Shown: positions 1-10,537 of the stretch, piece by piece
How the letters are laid out: the number at the start of each line of letters is the position of its first letter
Numbering within the stretch: position 1 is the first letter of the stretch
Assembly: GCA_963682175.1 (NCBI GenBank)
Contig: OY821771.1
Coordinates: 30,090,201 to 30,154,200, forward strand
Length of the DNA: 64,000 nt
Source of the DNA: Triglochin maritima
Taxonomy: Eukaryota > Streptophyta > Magnoliopsida > Alismatales > Juncaginaceae
Reading direction: 5' to 3'
Notes under the pieces: model-generated
The model's database searches: none
The model's input: only the letters and a program-made list of their open reading frames with translations
What the model was told of the DNA's origin: nothing
Translations under genes and position numbers: made by a program

Positions 1-371
1 TAATAGGTGATCTTCCAATTTGTTCTCCCTCATCCGAAGTGTGTACAACTGACGCTTCAGGTTCAACTTGTTGCTCAGGTTTTTCTTCATAAACATGTCC
101 TCCCGAAGTTTCCAATATTCAGTCGTTGTCTCTGCCGTTTTCTCAAAGAGAATATCATCGGAAAGGCAACATTTGATGATCCTTATTGCCCGGAGATTCA
201 ACATCTTCAATTCTTATCGGTCATCTTCGAGGGTTTTTTCTCCACACCGTCCAAAGTGTTCAACAGTTTGTTTGTTTGCGACAACAATGCACGAACACTC
301 CTTTGTTATGTGAAAAAATTTCCTTTTCTGGTGAATTTCTCCTCACGGAAATTCCGTGCACCCTCACCCAT
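1..371 (-). pseudogene. Ty1/copia gag relic (UBN2 type), 5' part
   Basis: Read on the minus strand, an ATG at 371-369 opens a degenerate copia gag that runs off the left edge. Recognisable blocks are VRALLSQTNKLLNTLDG, then LSDDILFEKTAETTTEYW and NLSNKLNLKRQLYTLRM, in the order expected for the UBN2 capsid domain of Tork/Tnt1-like gag. There is an in-frame stop near residue 22 and a frameshift near position 205, so it is not functional. It lies directly downstream of a primer-binding site and LTR (400-1160). The pol that follows it would be outside the window. Family assignment is from pattern memory, not a search. Confidence 0.75.
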
Positions 372-387
372 CTCTTGCAGCATTCAA

Positions 388-399
388 AGCTCTGATACA
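388..399 (-). other. Primer-binding site (initiator Met tRNA type)
   Basis: The minus strand reads TGTATCAGAGC, one base short of the usual copia primer-binding sequence TGGTATCAGAGC. It sits immediately inside the LTR end and 17 bases upstream of the gag ATG. Confidence 0.6.
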
Positions 400-1160
400 T
401 GCTGGTGGGGGAGATTCTAACAATGCTACTACAAAATCGACAGATTAATCGCACCACGGAACACGAATATTAAATGCAGAATAAAACTTTTGTTTCTCTC
501 CCAAACATAAAAGCAACAAAACACACACACAAAATGAAAACACAAGAAAAAAACAACACACACCTGAAACAAATCACGACATGCAATTTACAAGGTTCGG
601 CAACATGCCTATGTCCTTGGGGGGCCTCCGTGGGTTTCCTTTCCTTCCTTCCGCTTCTCCAACAAGAGAAGCAACTGAGATTACAAGTTGATAGAGGCAA
701 TATATCCACTGAAGCACTCTAGATCTCTCTCTAGCCCTAATATCTCTCAAGTAAATAATCACAATATAAGTTGTGTACAAGAAAAAGGTGACAAACCTTA
801 AATACTAGGCTCAAAACCGTATAGAAAAACATGGGCAAAACGTGGGCAACGGTCGACCAGACTTCTCCATGATTGTGTTTAGTAACTGATACTTTCTGGT
901 CGACCAGAATGCGTTGTCAGTCGACCGTTCCTAACTTCAAAAAGTCCCTGAAAAATTCAGTCAAACGGAGTTGGACACCATTTGACCGTTTTTCACCTTT
1001 AAGAGTGCCTGATAATTTTGGTCGAACTGTGTCCAACACCGATCAACCATTTATCACCTCTGAATGCTTCCTGATAAATTTGATTGAATGGTGTCCCACA
1101 CCGGTTGACCATTGTACCCTGTTTTTCTTGAACTTTACAAATATAAACCAATTTCCAACA
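400..1160 (-). repeat. LTR of Tork-like copia family Y, shared by two elements
   Basis: The LTR is bounded on the plus strand by TG at 400 and CA at 1160 (minus-strand start TGTTGGAAATTGG). A primer-binding site abuts its left end and a purine tract its right end, so it serves as 5' LTR for the gag at 1-371 and as 3' LTR for the pol at 1174-3271. A TATA-like TATTTAAGG lies near 798-806 on the minus strand, and the palindrome array at 849-1111 is directly upstream of it. Its first bases recur as stubs at 9388-9420 and near 22027-22060. Confidence 0.7.
849..1111. repeat. Palindrome dyad array in Y LTR
   Basis: Eight sites of the GGTCGACC, GTCAAC or GTTGACC type have cores centred at about 854, 901, 922, 962, 983, 1023, 1044, 1085 and 1106. 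After the first, spacings alternate 21, 40, 21, 40, 21, 41, 21 bp, giving a period of about 61 bp. Sequence between sites is not repeated in the same way. Confidence 0.7.
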
Positions 1161-1173
1161 ATCTCCACCTTGG
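1161..1173 (-). other. Polypurine tract of copia element Y
   Basis: The minus strand reads CCAAGGTGGAGAT directly before the LTR start TGTTGG. This is the usual plus-strand primer position for a copia element. Confidence 0.6.
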
Positions 1174-3271
1174 TTTGAATTTGTTACCCGACTCTTCTTC
1201 CATCCCTCTTCCTTCGTGCTTCCTTGAAGCACCGTGGGCACTACCCCTAGGAGCGCTCACTCCTCCTCTCAGTTTCTGAGGTCATTGAGAAGCTTCAAAC
1301 ACAACTTGAACTTCTTCCTACTGACCACCTTGGTCATCATATCCGCCAGATTCTCGCTTGTATAAATTTTATGGAGAATAACCTGGTCCACCTGCCATTG
1401 TGCTCTATCTCTGGTGTACTTTCAGATAACATCAATGGTTAGCTTCGAATACCTCAACAACCGCTTCAATGCTTCTCAGTGCTCCTTTCCTGGGTTATCC
1501 ATATAATGACTCACGAGGCTAACTGCATGTGAAATGTTCAACCTAGAGCATATCATAACATACATAACGGACCCGACCTCACTAGCATATGGAACTCTAT
1601 CCTTATCTCTCCTTTCTTTTTCAATAAAGGGGTTGCACTTCATGGAGAGCTTGTAAGTGAGCACTTATAGGTGTGACAACCAGCTTGGCATTCTCAAGAT
1701 TGTACCTTTCGAGAATTTTCCGGATATAGCTCATTTGAGTGACCATAATTTCACATCTTTCGGTATCCCTGGAGATCTCCATACCGAGAATTTTCTTTGC
1801 ATTCCTGTGGTCTTTCATCTCAAACTCACACGTAGTTTCTGTTTGAGATCATCTATATGCTTCATTTTCTTAGCCGCGATCAATATATCATCAACATACA
1901 AGAGCAAGAATACCTTCGATCCATTTTTGAGACTCCGCAAGTAAACACAACTATCATAGTCGCAACACACAAAATCATTCTCTAACATAAATGTATCAAA
2001 CATTTTGTACCACTGCCTGGGTGACTGCTTCAGCCAGTAGAGGGATTTCTTCAGCTTGCATACTTAACTTTCTTTGTCTTGTGTAATGAACTCATCTGGC
2101 TGCTTCATATAGAACTCCTCCTCTATGTGCCCATGAAGAAATAGAGTCTTCACTTCCATTTGCTCTAGCTCCATGTCATCCATTGCCACCATGGATAACA
2201 ACACTCTAATAGATGTATCTTTTACAACGGGTGAGAAGATCTCATTGTAATCGATCCCTTCCTTTTGAGCATATCATTTTGCCACCAATCTCTCCTTGTA
2301 TTTTAACTCCTCATTAGGAGTTGACCATTCTTTCTTCCTGAAGATCCACTTGCACCTAATCGTGCGCTTTCCTTTTGGAAGCTCCGTTAACTCCCAAGTT
2401 TCATTCTTATGAAGAGACTCAATCTCTTCAGTCATGGCCATCATCTACTTGTTCTTGTCCTCCTGCTCGATGACTTCATTGAATGTGGAAAGGTCCCCAC
2501 ATTCAGCTACAAGTGCAAACACAATGCTGTCGTCACCATGACCATACCTTTATGGTGCCCTAGTGATTCTCATTGTTCTCCCTTAAGCAAAACTCTCATT
2601 CTCTTCCTCTACTTGTGAGTTGATTCTTTCATGTTGAACTTCCTCATTAAATTCACCCCCTCACTTCAGTTTTGTCTCCCTACATGGAACCTTCTTGCTG
2701 CTCTATTTCCTCAAGGTCTTTGAGTAAACTTGTCTCATCAAAGACTACATTACTCCACAAGATCACCTTCTTTTACATCGGATCCCAAAACTATATCCTT
2801 TAACTGAGCTATCTTAACCAAGGAAAATACATTCCTTTGATTTCGAATCTAGTTTAGACCGTTGTGTCTCATTGACTAATGCAAAACCTTTGCATCCAAT
2901 TATTCTCACCCTTGAATAACCATATGGGTAACCCGTCCACACTTCCTGAGGCGTGTTTACCAAATAGCAAGCCATATCAACTACCTCGGCCCAGAAATCC
3001 TTGGACAGATTTGCATGTAGCCTCATGCTTCTAGCCCGTTCACACAGAGTCTTGTTCATCCTTTTAGCTGTCATTCTGCTCTTGACTTCACAATGTAGTG
3101 AAATGCCTCGTGATGCCTACTTCTTCACAGAAATTGGTGAACTCCTTTGAGATGTTTTCACCTCAATTATTTGTGCTTAAGTACTTAATAGATTTTCAAG
3201 TACTTTTCTCAACCTAGGCCTTCCATGCTTTAAACTTCTAAAACACATCAGATTTATTCTTAAAAAAACAC
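1174..3271 (-). pseudogene. Copia Y pol, 3' part: integrase C-half, reverse transcriptase, RNase H
   Basis: On the minus strand the order is integrase end (EEVGITRHFT, then KRMNKTLCERARSMRLHA near 3070-2990), reverse transcriptase and RNase H. The RT is recognisable from WIFRKKEW, through GIDYNEIFSPVV and KSLYWLKQSPRQW, to the catalytic YVDDILIAA near 1890. The RNase H start PYASEVGSVMYVMICSRLN lies near 1590. Stops and frameshifts break it into several pieces. It resembles Tork/Tnt1-type copia. It continues at 8437, across the Z1 insertion in the integrase, and ends at the tract and LTR on its left. Confidence 0.8.
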
Positions 3272-3276
3272 ATACT

Positions 3277-4738
3277 TCGGGATCGTGTATGGCCTAATTC
3301 TAATCAATTTTAACTTATCCCTACTTGATTCAATCAAATATGCAGTGGAAACAAAACAATAAAAACAAGTAGAGACAAGATAAGCAAACCACAAGACGAC
3401 TCGAGGATTTTTATAAAGGTTCAGATCCACCATCGGATCTTACTACCTCTCTTGCAAGCTCTGCTCGATTCCACGAGCTCCACCTACATCTTCTCTATCC
3501 ACTACCCGTTCCGGGTCTGGAGAGAAGGACTTTACAACACGAACTTGCAAACAATTCTCACCGAACTTGATTTCTTCTCTCACAATCCGAGATGAATGCT
3601 TCAGGCTTGAACCGAAACCTTTACAAGCTTTGATAGCAAAGAGATTTGAATGAACAACACTCTCTAACCTGAGCACACGTATGATAAGAATTGGATCTAA
3701 AGTGTGAAAGTTTAGGCTTTAAGTGTAGGATTTGGGGATTTTAAAGTTGGAGAGTTTCTCTCTAAAGTATGGATCAAGTAAAAGTACCTGAGTTGTGTAA
3801 ATAAGGTGTGAGAACCTCTATTTATTAGCTCCTAAAGAGATATAGCTGTTGGGGATGAATTGGATAAGTTGTGTGAAGAACACACAAAACAGAAACTAAA
3901 GTACAACAATTATGTCCTAAATCGATCGACCGGTACGGGATGAACAGTCGACAGTTTCCTTAAGAGTAGGGAAACATTCGAACCAATTAAGGAGACGGTC
4001 GAACCAAACGGCTTTAACATAAGTTCACTTAAGTGAACAATAGAAATAAATCAAGTGGTAGTCGAACGTTCTGAGGGTTTGGCCAAGGAAAAAGTGTTAA
4101 CGGTTGAACTCAATAGGACGTGCGTCCGACTGAAAATAACATGTACTTTTGGGCACAAGAAAATAATACTTCTAGTCGACCGTTTTCTTGGCAACGTTCG
4201 ACCGGTGGCCAAATACGTTTTAGGGGTTAGGTGAATTTATACGAATACGACCGTCGTAAAATACGACAAAAATAATAGTCATACGAAAATTCAAGAAATG
4301 GTCGTCCGGAAAGGCAAAATAGGTCGACTGATTGAGCAAGGAAAAATCACTTAGAAGAATTCGGTTGTCTGTTATAAACGGTCAAACGGAGAACTCGTTT
4401 TGCACAAAAAAGTTAAGGTTTAGTTTGAGTGATTTTGCATCCTAAGTTTGGGTGATCTATTGAAGTCTAATTGATGTGAAATTTAGTGTCACTTTTGCAA
4501 GGAACCTATTGTGTTTGTGAATAGGTTACAACTCTTGTATGGTCAGGTTCACAAAGATTCCTAAGACCAAAATCGAAGTAAAATTACATGTCTTTAAATG
4601 ACTTGGTTACTTGTCTTGACTTCATTCCATTCTTCCTTGAGTCTTGATCACTTGTAGATGTGCTACACTACGTTTGATTGTGATTATGATTAGGTTAATT
4701 TAATCATCAAAACATATATTAAGGCCAAAAAGACAACA
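3277..4738 (-). repeat. Z1 3' LTR
   Basis: The segment aligns by eye along its length to 6911-8431, including shared blocks such as CCCTACTTGATTCAATCAAA near the left end and ACTTAAGTGAAC in the array. The left terminus is altered (TCGGGATCG against TGTAGGATCG). The right end abuts a run of C-rich (minus-strand purine) tracts. A TATA-like ATAAATAGAGG lies near 3820 on the minus strand. Confidence 0.8.
3928..4395. repeat. Palindrome array in Z1 3' LTR (decayed copy)
   Basis: This is the same series of sites as at 7562-7862, with more point changes, for example GTCGACAG and GTCGAACG. It keeps the perfect 16-bp palindrome GTTCACTTAAGTGAAC near 4023-4038. Confidence 0.6.
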
Positions 4739-5110
4739 ATCTCCCCCTTTTTGATGATGCCAAACATAATCTTAATACTTGAAATGTCATTATGTAAACT
4801 ATGCATATATGATGTCCCCCTATGAATGACATAGTTTTTTTTCAATTAATTCCAATCTTCAATTTTCTTCTCCCCCTTTGACATCCATCAAATACTAAAT
4901 AAGATTTATAATGGAAACCCTAATGCAATGAATTTGCTACCCCTTAATTTTGGAATTCACTACCCTTTCTAGAAATAAAGATATTTAATATGCTCCCCCT
5001 ATCAATATGAATAGATATATCAATTAGATTCAATTCAGTTTTTCTCCCCTTAATAATATACATTAAGCTCATCCTAATTGATCAATGAATGAATAAATGA
5101 TATGACATTT
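4739..5110 (-). other. Run of polypurine tracts before Z1 3' LTR
   Basis: Between the gag end and the 3' LTR the minus strand carries about seven separate tracts of the AAGGGGGAG kind: plus-strand CTCCCCCTTTTT, GTCCCCC, TCTCCCCCTTT, CTACCCC, CTCCCCCTA, CTCCCCTT and similar. Only the one touching the LTR is needed as a normal plus-strand primer. The matching region of Z2 (24900-25281) has the same arrangement. Confidence 0.6.
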
Positions 5111-5275
5111 AAGGATTCAATTTCAAATTGGAACCAAATCTATATGCTTAGGACGATTAGAAATGTTACCCAACTTGGTGATCCTCATGCTTTGGTTCCA
5201 AACTCCTTTCGATAGTGCAACCGGCTTGATATTCGACTTTTTATACTTGACCGGTCACTATCGATCACCCATATT

Positions 5276-6620
5276 CTAAGTACCTACAAGTGTAGATTTA
5301 GGTACCCAAACAACTTTGGGTCGTTGAATGTTAGTCTTTGGCACCCAAACCATCCTTGTCTTTGCGGCCCACACACTTGAGGACTTATATATAACAAAGA
5401 AATGCTTTCCATTCAAGGTAGTAAGAACTACATTCTTTTTAACATGTGAAGCATTATAACCTAAACCATGTTTGTCTAATGATTGTATTTGACTACCTTG
5501 AAGCATGTCAGGCATTTTGGTTCCATTAGTGAACTATTCTAGATCTTTTCTTAATTGAGCATTACATGCCTTAAGATCTAATTGTTCAACATCAATAGGT
5601 GTTGCTTTAAGATTAACAAATTCTAAGGGGTGTTTTTCATGTTTAGCAATCACCTCATTTTTCTCATTCATGATAGTTTAAATTTGGCATTGGAAACATT
5701 TATTAGCTTTCTAGCATTCTTTTTCTTTCACAAATGATCTCATATTGAGTAACTAACTCATGAAATGCATTTTGAAGCTCGTCATATATATATGAATCAT
5801 GATTAGAGCTAGAGCTATCACTAGAATAAGTTCTAGTTGGGCAAGAGTTAGAAACTACCTCACTTCCTTCATCATGTATGACCATCTAGCCTATGTGGCT
5901 AAATTCCCTTGGTGATGAAGGAGATGATGAAGATGATGAAGAATCATCACATGTTGCCTTGTGAGCTTCTTCCTTCTTTTCTTTTCTTTTCTTTTTTCTT
6001 GCTCTTTCTTTTTTCTCACCTTCTCTCATTTTTCTTCTCGTTTTCTATTTTCTCATTTTCACTCTTCTCCTTCTCCTTTTCTTTCTCTCATTTCTACCTT
6101 ATCTTTCTTGAGGAGCTTGAAGAAGTCTTTGGCAAGGACCTTAATGTCCTCATCTTCTACTCTCCTCCTTGGTTCATAGAATTTCACCATTGAATGAAAA
6201 GGCAAGGTTGGGTTCTTCTCGGAGGCCTCTTTCTCCTTTCGTTCTTTCATTTGAAGTTCATAGGCCATGAGATTTCCAATCAATTCCTCCATCTTTAGTT
6301 GGAAAATCTCATGTGCTTGTTCGATCGCGGTGACATTCTCTTCCTATTCATTGTTGAGCGACAGGAGGAACGTCCTTGTCATGTCTCCATCACTGAAAAT
6401 TCTTCCAAGAACATTGACACAATTAGTTATATTGGTGAAACGATGTTCATATCGTTTATGTTCTCATCGAGTTGCATAGTGAAAATTCCATATTTATGCA
6501 TGAGGAGGCTAATTCTAGTATGATTTTTCTACTATCTCCCTCGTGATGCATTTGAAGTCTATGTCATATTTCATATGTACTTTTACAATATCTAATCCTA
6601 TTATTTTCACCCTCATTTAG
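5276..6620 (-). pseudogene. Z1 copia-type gag
   Basis: On the minus strand, capsid-like blocks come first: KYGIFTMQLDENINDMN, then VLGRIFSDGD, then the family signature MEELIGNLMAYELQMKE near 6290. A charged stretch (VEDEDIKVLAKDFFKLLKK) and a C-terminal segment (YDELQNAFHELVTQYE near 5780) follow. The frame ends with a tryptophan-valine-proline repeat (VWVPK occurs twice) at 5276, where an ordinary element would continue into protease. Several frameshifts interrupt it. The N-terminal third is hard to trace. I see no clear zinc knuckle. Confidence 0.65.
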
Positions 6621-6896
6621 GCCACAATAAAAGATGTTCATGATGCTAGAATTCATTTCATATTCCTTTATTGTAGCCCTAGTCAGGTGGCTAGTTTTTC
6701 TTCCTTAAGGGGTGTATGAATTTTGGAGAAAAATTCAATACTTTAGGTCACTAGATATTAAGAATATTTTCATTCTATTCTTCCAATAATCGTGATTTGA
6801 CCCATTTAGCAAAGGTGACCTAATCATGCATAATCCTTCTACATGATTAGATGATGTTGAATGCTAAACTAGGATTAGATGAAATTTAGCATCTAT

Positions 6897-6908
6897 GCTT
6901 TGATACCA
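6897..6908 (-). other. Primer-binding site of Z1
   Basis: The minus strand reads TGGTATCAAAGC three bases after the LTR end, an initiator-Met-type copia primer-binding site. Confidence 0.7.
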
Positions 6909-6910
6909 AA

Positions 6911-8431
6911 TGTAGGATCGTGTACAGTGTAATTTTAATCAATTTTAACCTATCCCTACTTGATTCAATCAAATATGCAGCGGAAACAAAACAATAAAAA
7001 TGAGTAAAGATAAGATAAGCAAATCATAAGACGACTCAGGGATTTTATAGAGGTTCGGATCCACCACATGATCTTACTTCCTCTGTTGCAAGCTCTGTTT
7101 GATTCCATGAGCACGCCTATGACTTCACTATCCACTCCGCATTTCGGGCCGGGAGAAAACACATTTACAACACGAACTCTCAAACAATCCTCGTCGAGCT
7201 CAACTTCTTCCTCTCACAATCCGTGAGGGATGCTTCGGGCTTTCACCGAAACCTTTACAAGCTTTGACAACAAAGAGACTTGAGTGAACAACACTCTCTA
7301 ACGTGAGCACGCTTTGAGTATGATAGAAATTGCATCTAAAGTGTGAATGTTTACGTTTTGAATGTAGGATATGGGGATTCTTAAGTTGGAGAGATTCTAT
7401 CTAAAGTATGGAGCAATTGGAAGTAGCATAATTGTCTAAATAAGTGTGAGAATCTCAATTTATAATCTCCTAGAGAAATATAACTGTTGGGAATGAATTG
7501 GTTAAGTTGTGTGAAGAACACACAAAACATAAACTGAAGTTTAACAATTATGTCATAAATTGGTCGACCGGTATGGGATGACCGGTTAACCGGAATGGGA
7601 TGAACGGTCAACCGTTTCCTTAGGAGTGAGGAAATGTTCGAACCAACTCAGGAGACGGTCGAACAAAATGACTTTAACATAAGTTCACTTAAGTGAACAG
7701 TAGAACTAAATCTAGGGACAGTCGACCGTTCTGTGGGTTTGGCCAAGGGAAATGTGTTAACGGTCGAACTCAATAGGATGTGCGTCCGACCAAAAATAAC
7801 AAGTCCTTTGAGGCACAAGAAAATCCACTTCCGATCGACTGGTTTCTTTGCAATGTTCGACCGGTGGCCAAATACTTTTAGGGGTTATGTGAATTTATAC
7901 GAATACGACCGATATAAAATAACACAAAAATAATAGTCATATGAAAATACAAGAAACAATTGACCGGAAAGGCAAAATAGGTCGACCGGTTGAGCTAGGA
8001 AAAATCACCTAGAAGAATTCGGTTGTCTGTTATAAACTTGTTTTGGTCGACCGTTTTTCACAAGTAGGTTAAGGTTTAGTTTGAGTGATTTTCCATCCTA
8101 AGTTTGGGTGATCTAGTGAAGTCTAATTGATGTGAAATTTGGTGTCACTTCTGCAAGGAACCTAGTCTATTTGTGAATAGGTTAGACATCTTGTATGCTT
8201 AAGTTTACAAAGATTCCTAAGACTCAAAATGAAAGTAAAATTACATGTCTTCAAATGACTTGATTACATATCTTGACTTCATTCAATTCTTCCTTGAGTC
8301 TTGATCACCTGTATATGTTAGCACAATACAATATATATTGGGATGCATAATGTGTTATACTACGTTTGATTGTGATTAAAATTTAAGTTAATTAAATCAT
8401 CAAAACATAGATTAATGTCAAAAAGCCAACA
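6911..8431 (-). repeat. Z1 5' LTR
   Basis: The LTR runs from TGTAGGATCG (plus, 6911) to CCAACA (8431), starting TGTTGG on the minus strand. It pairs with 3277-4738. A TATA-like sequence (ATTATAAATT on the minus strand) lies near 7455, and the palindrome array at 7562-7862 is just upstream of it. Confidence 0.8.
7562..7990. repeat. Palindrome array in Z1 5' LTR
   Basis: Site centres fall at about 7565, 7587, 7609, 7639, 7660, 7690, 7723, 7765, 7787, 7836 and 7858. Spacings are 22, 22, 30, 21, 30, 33, 42, 22, 50 and 22 bp. Sites include GGTCGACCGG, CCGGTTAACCGG, CGGTCAACCG, GTTCGAAC and the 16-bp palindrome GTTCACTTAAGTGAAC (7683-7698). Further GTCGACCGG copies follow near 7980. Confidence 0.7.
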
Positions 8432-8436
8432 ATACC

Positions 8437-9387
8437 TCCCTTGAGAAGTTGTCGATAAAAGTGATAAAATATTCGACTTCACGTTTTGACCAAACCTGAG
8501 CCGATCCTCAGACGTCTGAGTGCACATAATTTAATCTACTTCTCATCTTTTGGATAGTCGTCTTGAATCGAATGTTGTCGTGTTTCCCAAAGACACAGTA
8601 TTTGCGAAAATCCAATTTGCAACTTTTAACACCCTTCAATAGACCTTTTTTTGTAACTCATATAAACCGTTTTCCGACATATAACCAAGCCTTATGTGCC
8701 ACATAATGGTGTTTCCTTTATCGATTTGTGCAACACTTGCTACACTCTTTCCTACTACTGCATTTCTCAGCATCCAATACAAATTGCCCACCTTGGTTCC
8801 TATTATCACTGTCATCGCTCCATGAGTGACCTTCACCATTTCGTCCTCGCTGGACCATCTCCACCTAAGAGTATCGAACTCTCATAGAGATATCAGGTTC
8901 TTCTTCAGCTCCGGAACATGACGCACCCCATCAGCGTCTGAACGCACCCATCGAACATCTTGAACTGTATGGAACCAATCTCGACTTTAGTACATGGTGC
9001 ATCGTTGCCCATAACAACAATTCCTCATTTTAGTGGATCATAAGATGTAAACCTCCCTAACTGAGCACATGTGATATGATGCTCCTGTATCCAAAATCAA
9101 TCTGATCGATGATTTGTCGATACCTGCAAACGGATACTGTTAGTACATCGGCTTCGTCCCTTTCCTTCACTACAGTGGCGGAATCAAACCCAGTGGTTTG
9201 GCCATTCCCCTTCTATTGTGCCTCCTTGAAGGCACTACAGTCATGTTTCATGTGTCCCATTTTCTTGCAGAAGAAACATTCAAAGGATCTCCCCTTTGAT
9301 TTTGACGAGTCTCTATTGTTTCCACTTCTTTTGTTACCCTCCTGCCCCTTCCATTCATTGCGATGATCAAACCTTCACCCTTTTCTT
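8437..9387 (-). pseudogene. Copia Y: gag zinc knuckle, protease, GAG-pre-integrase and integrase N-part
   Basis: Read on the minus strand, a CCHC zinc knuckle (CFFCKKMGHMKHDC, near 9270-9230) is followed by the aspartic protease active site (DTGASYHMC, near 9090). The GAG-pre-integrase block (MWHIRLGYMSENGLYELQ) and the integrase zinc-binding segment (CKLDFRKYCVFGKH) come next, up to FIDNFSREV at the Z1 boundary. Stops occur (for example before GSAQVW). The rest of pol continues at 3271. The gag N-terminal half is missing: the frame starts just inside a 33-bp LTR stub, so a deletion fused the LTR start to mid-gag. Confidence 0.75.
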
Positions 9388-9815
9388 ATACCTGATAAAT
9401 TTAAACCAATTTCCAACAATAAATACACTTGAGAGTTTAATAGATGTGGGACATAAACAAGCTAAGAATACTAAACTACAGGATTTAGGAAACACTTTAT
9501 CAAAGCGGACCCAATTATAGACTTAAGTTTAGGACCACTGGGCTTACGTACAAGTGAAGATTTAATAAAAAGGCTGATGACAGACTTCATGGTCTGACAA
9601 GTGTCAACGACCTTCCACAACACTGAGCGTGAGACAATTTAACGTTTGTTGTGAGGCGGTTGAAGATGAATTAACTTTAGTCGGTTCTACATGCCCACCT
9701 ACAACAAATGCGGGTTGTTTTGGTCTCGCCAAAACAATTCTCTCATTGCCCAACATTGATATAACCAATGACATTGTCGGTCGATCATCAACATTTTCTT
9801 GAATACACAACAGTC
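9225..9815. repeat. Segmental duplication, copy A (Y gag plus kinase last exon)
   Basis: This stretch matches 21775-22459 closely, in the same orientation. Both contain the Y zinc-knuckle region, the LTR stub, the same 180-bp kinase 3' flank and the last kinase exon. Copy A lacks about 90 bp present in copy B (21930-22020). The match stops inside the kinase exon at about 9815. Confidence 0.75.
9388..9420 (-). repeat. Truncated 5' LTR stub of element Y
   Basis: The plus strand ends ACCAATTTCCAACA, identical to the terminus of the LTR at 400-1160. The remainder of the LTR, the primer-binding site and the gag start are deleted. The same stub occurs in the duplicated segment near 22027-22060. 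Confidence 0.6.
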
Positions 9816-10532
9816 CGACGTGGACACATTTTGATACTTCAATAGTTCAACTGCTACCATGTCACCACTTATGGATGCGTCAATAAGATCATGAATTCTC
9901 CCTTCTTACCAAAGTTACCATTCCTGTATTTAAGGTCGAAAGCTATGAAATTAATTATGTGAAGAAGTTTGCCACATTTGCATGTAGCGTCATCGAGAGA
10001 CTACTGGAAGTGTATATAATCAATTGAGTGATCAGAAGCATGCAAATTTTTTGGAAAATCTACCTTAAGGAAGATATTGATCCTCTTTACAAAAAAATCC
10101 TTCATAGAAATTTATGAAAAGATAATTAATAGTAAGAACATACATATCCGAGAAGTTTCAAGGACCCTTTGTAAGGATAATATCCGCTTCTTTTTCCAGT
10201 GAAGAATTCGAGAATTAAGACACCAAAGCTGAATACATCTGATTTTTCAGAGAAAAGACCATCCATTGCATACTCCGGCGACATATAACCACTAAAATAG
10301 CACACCAAAAATAAGGTTCGAAAATTCAATTCAAATTATATAATTACTAATAGAAGGTGTGTAGTATAAGTAGCACTATATTGATTTGAAGTTCAACTCA
10401 CTATGTTCCTACTATTTGATTTTAATTGCTTCTGTTTAGTTTCCTTCGAATACTCTTGCCAGTCCAAAATCTGAAATTCTGGGACTGATACGACCATCAA
10501 GTGGTATGTTGCTGGCTTTCAGATCTCTATGA
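9601..10532 (-). pseudogene. S-domain-type receptor-like kinase, 3' exons
   Basis: This is the distal half of a receptor-like serine/threonine kinase, interrupted by the Tekay element at 10538. On the minus strand: [12 protein letters not shown] (catalytic loop) through [10 protein letters not shown] (activation-segment start, DFG) at 10532-10436; [20 protein letters not shown] through [16 protein letters not shown] at about 10287-10140, bounded by a TTTTAG acceptor and a GTATGT donor; and the last exon HVGLLCIQENVDDRPTM to VEGR-stop, about 9960-9601. The exon pattern and C-terminal PKQPAF motif are typical of G-type lectin S-receptor-like kinases. The donor after the DFG exon looks lost and an indel lies near 9820, so the gene was decaying apart from the insertion. 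Confidence 0.75.
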
Positions 10533-10537
10533 ATAAC

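Larger units (their letters stand above)
3277..8431 (-). mobile_element. Z1: gag-only (non-autonomous) Ty1/copia-type LTR retrotransposon
   Basis: Two long related LTRs (3277-4738 and 6911-8431) flank about 2.2 kb that encodes only a broken copia gag. I found no protease, integrase, RT or RNase H in it. The element lies inside the integrase of element Y: the Y frame reads FIDNFSREV up to 8437 and resumes with FFKNKSDVF at about 3270. Flanking pentamers ATACT (3272-3276) and ATACC (8432-8436) are a target duplication with one change. A second, truncated copy (Z2) is at 22460-28301 and shows the same gag-to-LTR layout, so the lack of pol is probably a family trait. Confidence 0.8.

Noticed and set aside
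5909..6193. Plus-strand frame rich in Phe, Ser and Leu resembling a membrane protein
   Set aside because: It is the reverse side of the Lys/Glu-rich part of the Z1 gag; the CT-rich tract creates the false hydrophobic pattern.
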